From positions 35,188,749 to 35,252,748 of the forward strand of contig NC_089858.1 in assembly GCF_036373705.1 (NCBI RefSeq): a stretch of 64,000 bases of DNA, in the 5' to 3' direction. The position numbers were made by a program, and so were the translations under genes. The stretch comes from Amia ocellicauda (taxonomy: Eukaryota; Chordata; Actinopteri; Amiiformes; Amiidae). The notes beneath the pieces were generated by a model. The model ran no database searches. It was not told the origin of the DNA and worked only from the letters and a program-made list of their open reading frames with translations. This document shows positions 58,501 through 64,000 of this stretch, one piece after another (position 1 is the first letter of the stretch; each line of letters begins with the position of its first letter).

Positions 58501-58866
58501 AAAATTCACAAAAGTCCTTTCCGCATCAGGCTCTATCGCTCGTAGTGTTTTATGTTTGCTATTAAAACGAAACAAACCAAACCCACAGTTGCTCTGCTCC
58601 TCCCACAACAGGGGACTGACTTGCTACAGTGGCTTGGTTTTACAAAAAGCTCGGCACAGCACGGCACGGACACTTAAGCCAGTGGTACTGAGGCATAAAT
58701 GTAAACCTTGCTGCTTTCTGTGTTGCTCTCCAGGGGTCCGAACCCTAGCAGGGTGATGCAGCAGCTCCTGGCTCTGCGACTGGATCAGCAGCTGCACATC
58801 TTCAACTCCCTCAAAGCCCACCTGGTGGACAAGGGGCTGCTCTCAGCCATTGAGGAGGCGGCTTAG
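45550..58866 (+). CDS. cds2: CDS2, phosphatidate cytidylyltransferase 2 (CDP-diacylglycerol synthase)
   Basis: 13 coding exons give 1350 bp and 449 residues (human 445): 45550-45612, 49581-49723, 50118-50214, 50371-50468, 52364-52503, 55345-55403, 55710-55792, 56089-56176, 56275-56343, 56495-56647, 56783-56902, 57196-57299, 58734-58866. All introns are GT-AG and all phases agree. The enzyme joins phosphatidate and CTP to CDP-diacylglycerol and pyrophosphate in the ER membrane, feeding phosphatidylinositol synthesis. The N-terminus [10 protein letters not shown] and the acidic Ser-rich segment before residue 70 are CDS2-like. Several membrane segments follow ([37 protein letters not shown]). 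The family signature runs from Ser362 to Asp388: [15 protein letters not shown], then [12 protein letters not shown], with all key residues intact. Only the N-terminus and the last about 30 residues differ clearly from human. Intron 1 (4 kb) is largely simple repeats and unique DNA. Confidence 0.97.
47464..47530. repeat. CA and TGTA microsatellites in CDS2 intron 1
   Basis: A CA run at about 47466-47484 is followed by perfect TATG/TGTA tetranucleotides at about 47497-47525. The rest of intron 1 (45613-49580) has no gene I recognise. Confidence 0.8.
49545..49577. repeat. CT run forming the acceptor tract of CDS2 exon 2
   Basis: A perfect CT microsatellite stands directly before the acceptor CAAG at 49577-49580 and acts as its pyrimidine tract. 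Its length may vary between individuals. Confidence 0.8.
50529..51988 (+). mobile_element. Tc1-like DNA transposon in CDS2 intron 4
   Basis: The 1460-bp element is flanked by TA at 50527-50528 and 51989-51990. Its terminal inverted repeats are about 200 bp long (50529-50731 and 51788-51988) and nearly identical. Each holds two copies of AAGTATTTGATCCCC (or its complement), one at the tip and one at the inner end: the IR/DR form of many fish Tc1 elements. The element lies in the sense direction relative to CDS2. Confidence 0.93.
50798..51781 (+). pseudogene. Tc1-like transposase pseudogene
   Basis: Readable sequence begins [20 protein letters not shown] with no start codon; the leader and first codons are missing. 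A helix-turn-helix DNA-binding part follows ([20 protein letters not shown]). The catalytic DDE residues appear in [18 protein letters not shown] and [11 protein letters not shown], with the second and third about 34 residues apart. The frame shifts near 51190 and returns near 51325-51335, and the usual Trp before SDE is gone. It ends with NKGFATKY and TAA at 51779-51781. Missing start and frameshifts make it inactive. Confidence 0.88.
52504..54684. other. CDS2 intron 5, first part
   Basis: No gene is recognised. The DNA is AT-rich from about 52900 to 53560. The remainder of intron 5 (to 55344) carries the palindromic element at 54685-54988. Confidence 0.45.
54685..54988. mobile_element. hAT-like MITE in CDS2 intron 5
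   Basis: The 304-bp element starts AGGGCTGTGCCGGT and ends with a sequence whose reverse complement is AGGGCTGTGTCGGT, matching at 13 of 14 positions. Inverted matching continues inward to CACCGTGG/CCCACGGT. The middle is AT-rich with no open frame. The end form suggests a non-autonomous hAT element, although an 8-bp target duplication is not clear. Confidence 0.7.
57457..58693. mobile_element. Palindrome-ended DNA element in CDS2 intron 12
   Basis: The left end has CCCCCGTTTCCACTGGCGGA and, 45 bp later, a second TTTCCACTGGC followed by TTAAG. The right end holds CTTAAGCCAGTGG at 58673-58685, a perfect inverted match to CCACTGGCTTAAG at 57512-57524. Outside it, ACGGCACGGACA on the right resembles GGACACGTCCGG on the left. 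About 1.2 kb lies between, with no full transposase frame seen. I infer a non-autonomous DNA transposon; limits are approximate. Confidence 0.5.
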
Positions 58867-59064
58867 ATGGAGGACGGGAACCGGGAGAGAGGAAGAGGAG
58901 GAGGGAGGACGGTGAAAGAAGAGATGTAGTAGGGTGTTTTGGAAGTGAGACATTAAATAGTCCTTTCCAGAGAGACATAAAAGAGAGAGAGGGAGAGACT
59001 AAAGTCTTGGGCCATTCCAATCCGTGTGCTTTGATGTTAATGTCTGTCCTGTGAGCATCTTTTT

Positions 59065-59119
<55 letters not shown>

Positions 59120-62100
59120 TAATATAATTATTTTATAATGTTTTTATATTTGTGCGATTATTTAAAAAAGAACCTTAAATACACAGTGCCGTCTCTGTTC
59201 AGTTTGCAGATTTATTGTCCGTTCATTGAAGGGTCCCAGTCAGATACAGTAGAGTATACATACTTTTGATGTGGATATTTTTACGGTACACTTTTGTTTT
59301 TCCTGTTGTTTTTTGTGGTGTTTTTAAATGCACTGTACAATCACGTTTACACTGTAATTATAGACTTTTTATGTTTTTGTTTTTTCCAAAAGTTGCATTG
59401 TGTTTTTGGTTGTGGAGGTAAGCACTGGGAAAAAATTAGAGCAATATATTAACCAAATGATTATTTTCTATATACGGAACAAATGTATTTTCATGTTCAG
59501 TGAGACAGGGGTCCAAACCCAAGCTCAAAGCTCCGCCTTCTTGTTTGCTGCCATGCGTCAATGTGGGTGCACCCTCATTTTCCTTTTTTACTGTTGAAAT
59601 TTGAATTGGTTTTCTACCAAGATGTATTTAAACGTAATTTCCTCTTCCTGTTGCTACTCCCGAATGACAAGCAGTGATGATATTCTGCTTCCGAGGTTCT
59701 TGTACACAGTGGGAATTCGCTTTGCCTCTTGGATATAGATAAGACCCACACTCTTGAGTGATGCCTGTTTCTAGTCAGGCCGAGATGAGGAGACAGGTAA
59801 CGGAGGTCAAAAGGTGACACTAAACCTGGAGTCTAAAGTGTTCCAGAACGCAGATTTCAGAATCTGATCCGAATGACATTCGCTGGGCTACTGTAGCCAA
59901 CACCAGTATAACACAAAGTGTAGACTATCATGTGGCCCTTTACTGCATACTAATAAGCTTCATTAGATCAGTGCTGGAGACAAGTTGGCTCTGAAGTCCC
60001 AGTCCAGCAGACGCTTTGCCTGAACCCAGGAGATCAACTCTTACAGTGTAGCTACTCTTCGAGGCCATGAGCTCCTCTTCCACTTATTATAATGCTACCG
60101 TGTTTCGTTCAGAATTCAGCTAGTTTCTCCATGAACTATGAGCACCAAGTGAGACAGACTGCTATGAAACAAAGATCAAGGGAACAAATTGCTACTTAAA
60201 AAAAAATATATTATTCACCACAATCAGACTAGTATGAAGTGTGGTTTGAAGTATGTGTAGTAAATGTATCTGAACACAATCCAATGATATCAGATACTGA
60301 GCAATGCATTACTTCTTTCCTAAGGTCAGACCACAGTGGTCAGCACTGGTTGATGGCCCATGCTTGTAAATCTCTTCCACTGATGTCTGGTTTTGGTATT
60401 CGACTGGTTAACAGATGCTTCTGAAATTTGACTTGCATGCCAGGGAAGTGAAAGTTTAAATGTGAACCTGTATGAAATGACACGACCACAGTTGTTATCA
60501 TGCTATAGATAAGCAAAATCCTAATGGGAACATCTACAGTTAAGACTCAGGCTGACCTTCCACACAGACTCAAGGTATGAGTACTGTGGAGTTTCCTAAA
60601 ACAAGCATCCAATCAGATGTTATTAACCGCAAAAAAAAAAAAAAAAAAACATTTTGAAAGGAAGTGATATATTTGTTCAATTCAAAACGGGGAAAAATGC
60701 AGGGGAACTATTAAATTTATTAAACCCATATTAAACACACAACACAGAATATAATTTGAGGGAGTATCTTGGTTCCGTTGAAGGAAATGCCTGTGTGTGA
60801 AAATAACACAACGGTGCATCTGAGATCTTGATTACATTTTGCAGTAGGACTTTAATATTTTCAAAACACTGTCACCACGGCAACTTATCAGATATCTCTG
60901 TAATATTAAAGGAAACCTTTTTTTATACATAATTACTTCTCCCCTACTATGTGATGACATACAGCATCAAAAATTACGAAAGATTAAGGCAAGTGATAAA
61001 TAAGCTGCACAGGGCTATGTAGCTGGGTGTTAAGAAACTGACAATGTCCCTGCTGTCCCCACATACGGTTCTGTTTTTTCTGTTCATATTTGTTTAATAT
61101 GCAGAAACCAGAATGCCAACAAAACCAAGTCCAAAACTTTAAAAAAACAACAACATTGTAATAAGCACAAGGTGCCATCAACAACACTGGAAATTGAATT
61201 TAGTGCTGTGTATTTAAACCACACTGGTACACTGTGACTGTTATATTTGCACTGTCAGATGCAAAGCCCTGCTAGTTAGTAACCCTGGTAATGCCAATCC
61301 TATACAACCAGTTCCATATATTTATAGTTATGAATTGGTTTGTAGATCTGAGAGGCAACAGTTGCCCACATTACACATTTTATCAGCAAACACAGTTTCA
61401 AAGGGATTTTTGAGAGGATGTAGAAATGTCCTTTATCCACGTATGCAGTCTGTTATTTACTTCATGTCCAATTGTGTTAAACTTATATTCATTAATTACA
61501 TTTTATTATAAAGGTCGTCTTATCTGGTTGGCTTAAACCGTGAACATGTATATCTATATTTTAGTTGTCTATATTGTATTAAATGCATTTGGTTTAAATG
61601 GGGTGGTTTAATAAGGAATTACTGTTATTCATGTTTTCTATTTAAAGCCTTTTCTGTTGTTTTTTTGCTCAGTTTTTGTGTCCATCTTCCGCGCTGCCAT
61701 TAGATTTTATAGAGAATGATAGCCATATTGTATTTTAAGATATACTATGATGATATAAGAGAATGATATCCGAATAACTATGTTTTAACTGTTGTGTGTG
61801 CTTAGTGTTTATATAAGGCACCGAGTATATAGGATTTTATTGATGCACTGTCTGCAATCCCGGTCTCCCATTTGTGATTCTCAGACATTGCCGGGGGTGC
61901 AGAGCGGACCTGTTACGCCACCTTGATGTCGAGAGTGGCGATATAATGCTTTTCTCTACCATTTTCAACAAAACATGACATGGGTCACGAAAAGAAACCG
62001 AACAAGTCTGGTCCTTCAGTTGACCCACCTGGATCTAAATACCTTGATTTGTGGTCGGTACCACTTTCAACCCATAGATGGAGCCAAGCGCTGGTGGTCT

Positions 62101-63260
62101 ACCTTCAACTCAGTGCTTTTAACATTTCATAAATGTTACACTTGCTGCATATAAAATAATTTATAAAATAGTTCAAATCCATTTTTGTTAGTTTTTCTGT
62201 GGCTGGACTGTATTCATTCACCTTGGAGAATCCCACTGAGTAGCAATGCAGGTTAAAGAAGTAAAGCAGTTGGGATTATTCATATTATTACTACTAGCAT
62301 AGTTAGGTCCATTCTGCACCCTGAGTTAGATATTTTGTGTCTATTTGCTCCTGCTTTAAGGTTATTTATATTGGTATTTTTTTCCTTGATTGTTTGTTGC
62401 AATTTTAAGATTACGGATCCGTTTAGAAATTGCTACACAAGCGCTTCAATCCGTTTTCCTACTCTTAACCAGCTTCACTGCCATATCAATGTCTGCTGGG
62501 GTCCAGTGTAGAGAGAGACGTACACGTGTTGTTAGCGTGCCATTTGTAAAACAATCCATCAGTGCAAAAATGAAGTGTGTCTTGGATATCATTGATGTAG
62601 CACTTTTTTGTAAGTCCGTATCAAAAATATTTTGGTTTTCTAATGAAACTATAAATTAGTCCTATCTTTCCATATCTGTGCAACTAGATGATACGAATAG
62701 TGCGACATTACAATATACTGGATCTCTCTGTGCTTTGTAGTCCACAAAGATGCAATATCAAGGGCGCGCCTCTGCAAGGAAGGGACATTTTAGAGAGAAT
62801 TAAACGACTTCCACAAGTTTATTATTATTTTTTTAATCCTCTGAAGGAACAGTCCTGGTAGACGGGTGCCCAGAGGGTTATCTGAACCTAATGCCCGGTG
62901 TCGGGTTACCTCAAGTTTGTAATGGGAGCATCACTGAGATGGGAGTACAAAAATAAAGAGCGTCCTGGTGAAAAGCCTTAGTTATTAGGAAGGAAGGACC
63001 ATGTCTTTAGACCCTACTTATCGACTTGTTTTTCTTTATTTTCTATACAGAGCTCTATGATAGACTCTCTCTGTGTGGTTTCCCTAGTCCAGTGGTATGC
63101 CATGACCTTGTGTACCTGGCATTATTTAATTTGTTTTTTGTTTTTGTTGGGGTTTTTTTGGTGCAAGAAATGTTGTGTATTTGAATCTGAAAACACACAC
63201 ACACACAAAACATGATTACCCTATTTATGTACTGTGTTACAAAGTATTAAAGAGAGAGGA
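58867..63260 (+). other. Probable long CDS2 3' UTR
   Basis: After the stop codon no new gene is recognised for more than 4 kb. Candidate polyadenylation signals include AATAAA at 62952-62957 and ATTAAA at 63246-63251. Mammalian CDS2 also has a very long 3' UTR, which supports but does not prove this reading. A long AT run lies at 59066-59114 and a poly-A tract at about 60632-60650. Confidence 0.5.
59066..59114. repeat. AT dinucleotide microsatellite
   Basis: A near-perfect run of about 24 AT units about 200 bp after the CDS2 stop codon. Confidence 0.9.
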
Positions 63261-64000
63261 AAAAAAAAACACACACTTCTGTTTTCTTTTGAGAGCCTGT
63301 TATCCTCTTCCCCTCAGACTTTTTACTTCTTTATTTTGGAGTCCCTTTTGTCTGTGTATGGGCTGTGGTGGGGAAGGTAAGTGGCCTATTAGGAATATAA
63401 ATAGTGTAATCAGTGCAGCCACAGCACAAAGGCAGCTGATAAGCAGGCAGCACGTTACATGAGAAAAGCATATACTGTAAGCAGTGAGAAATGGGTGTTT
63501 TGTGAACATGACGTTTGTTTTTTCTAACATCTGCAACTCTTAAACACTCCTCCAAATCTGAGAGAAAGGCACACTGCCGAGACGCAGCCTTTTTCGAGGG
63601 GTGTTCTCAGCATCTCAGTAATTGCACCAGAAAGACCACATGCCAATGAAGGATAAGGACTGAAACACAACTTTTACAGACAGAAGAAGGAAGGGGAGAA
63701 AATATAAAACAAATATGGAAAGTATGGGAGTCTTTAAAATTCCTAAAGGGGATCTTACAAAGCCAACTGCAGGAGCAGCAAAGAGACAGGGATAACAGGG
63801 AACATACCTACATCACATAAAACTACATGGGGCTGTTCTATTCAACTAACTCAAAGGTGAATAACACACCACATGGGTGAATACACTGTTGCGTGGTTTT
63901 GGCACTACAGTTGTCGTGGGCCAGCTACCTTTTATCCGCCATGTACATTCTGGAAAAAAACAATTTACAGTGAAACTATTTGGTTTTGAAGGCATTTATT
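63261..64000. other. Downstream flank
   Basis: Only short, non-conserved open frames are seen; no RNA or protein gene is recognised up to the window end. Confidence 0.4.

Noticed and set aside
1-64000. Endogenous retrovirus or viral insertion
   Set aside because: No LTR pair, gag, protease or envelope-like frames were seen; all reverse transcriptase traces belong to non-LTR elements.

Overview
This is a gene-bearing stretch of vertebrate nuclear DNA, almost certainly from a ray-finned fish. The genes have short coding exons with GT/AG borders and long introns. The repeats are fish types: L2/CR1-like LINEs, tRNA-headed SINEs with the LINE-type tail, a Tc1-like element with about 200-bp terminal repeats, and small palindromic DNA elements. 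I recognise five protein genes. Names come from protein similarity I remember, not from a database search.

Layout: (1) 276-500, last coding exon of a VAMP5-like R-SNARE, + strand, cut by the window start. (2) 4450-8842, RNF181, a RING-H2 E3 ligase, + strand, five coding exons. Its upstream region has three 73-bp repeats carrying paired inverted CCAAT boxes, and its first intron is filled by an antisense LINE. (3) 8.9-16.1 kb, a long stretch between convergent genes with one orphan exon-like island. (4) 16135-23318, TMEM150A, - strand, seven coding exons; its probable promoter near 26.2-26.5 kb has CCAAT boxes and two ZNF143-like motifs. (5) 28119-39740, prominin-2 (PROM2), + strand, 23 coding exons, 821 residues, with one GC-AG intron. 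(6) 39.7-45.2 kb, an intergenic repeat graveyard with a dead LINE broken by younger insertions. (7) 45550-58866, CDS2 (phosphatidate cytidylyltransferase 2), + strand, 13 coding exons, 449 residues, with a Tc1-like element in intron 4 and two palindromic DNA elements in introns 5 and 12. (8) 58.9-64 kb, probable long CDS2 3' UTR and flank.

The genes are not an operon and need not act together. Several do work at membranes: vesicle fusion (VAMP5), phosphoinositide supply at the plasma membrane (TMEM150A), membrane protrusions (PROM2) and CDP-diacylglycerol synthesis in the ER (CDS2). VAMP5-RNF181-TMEM150A are also neighbours on human 2p11.2, while PROM2 and CDS2 lie elsewhere in human, so the window joins blocks that are separate in mammals.

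I found no new multi-gene system. The points most worth a second look are the CCAAT-box tandem array at RNF181, the GC-AG intron of PROM2, the orphan exon near 10.4 kb, the nested insertions at 41.3-44.1 kb, the inverted 23-bp LINE tail segment at 4.6 kb and the ZNF143-like pair near TMEM150A. All splice sites were placed by eye. The reading frame closes exactly across every exon of RNF181, TMEM150A, PROM2 and CDS2, which supports those models.
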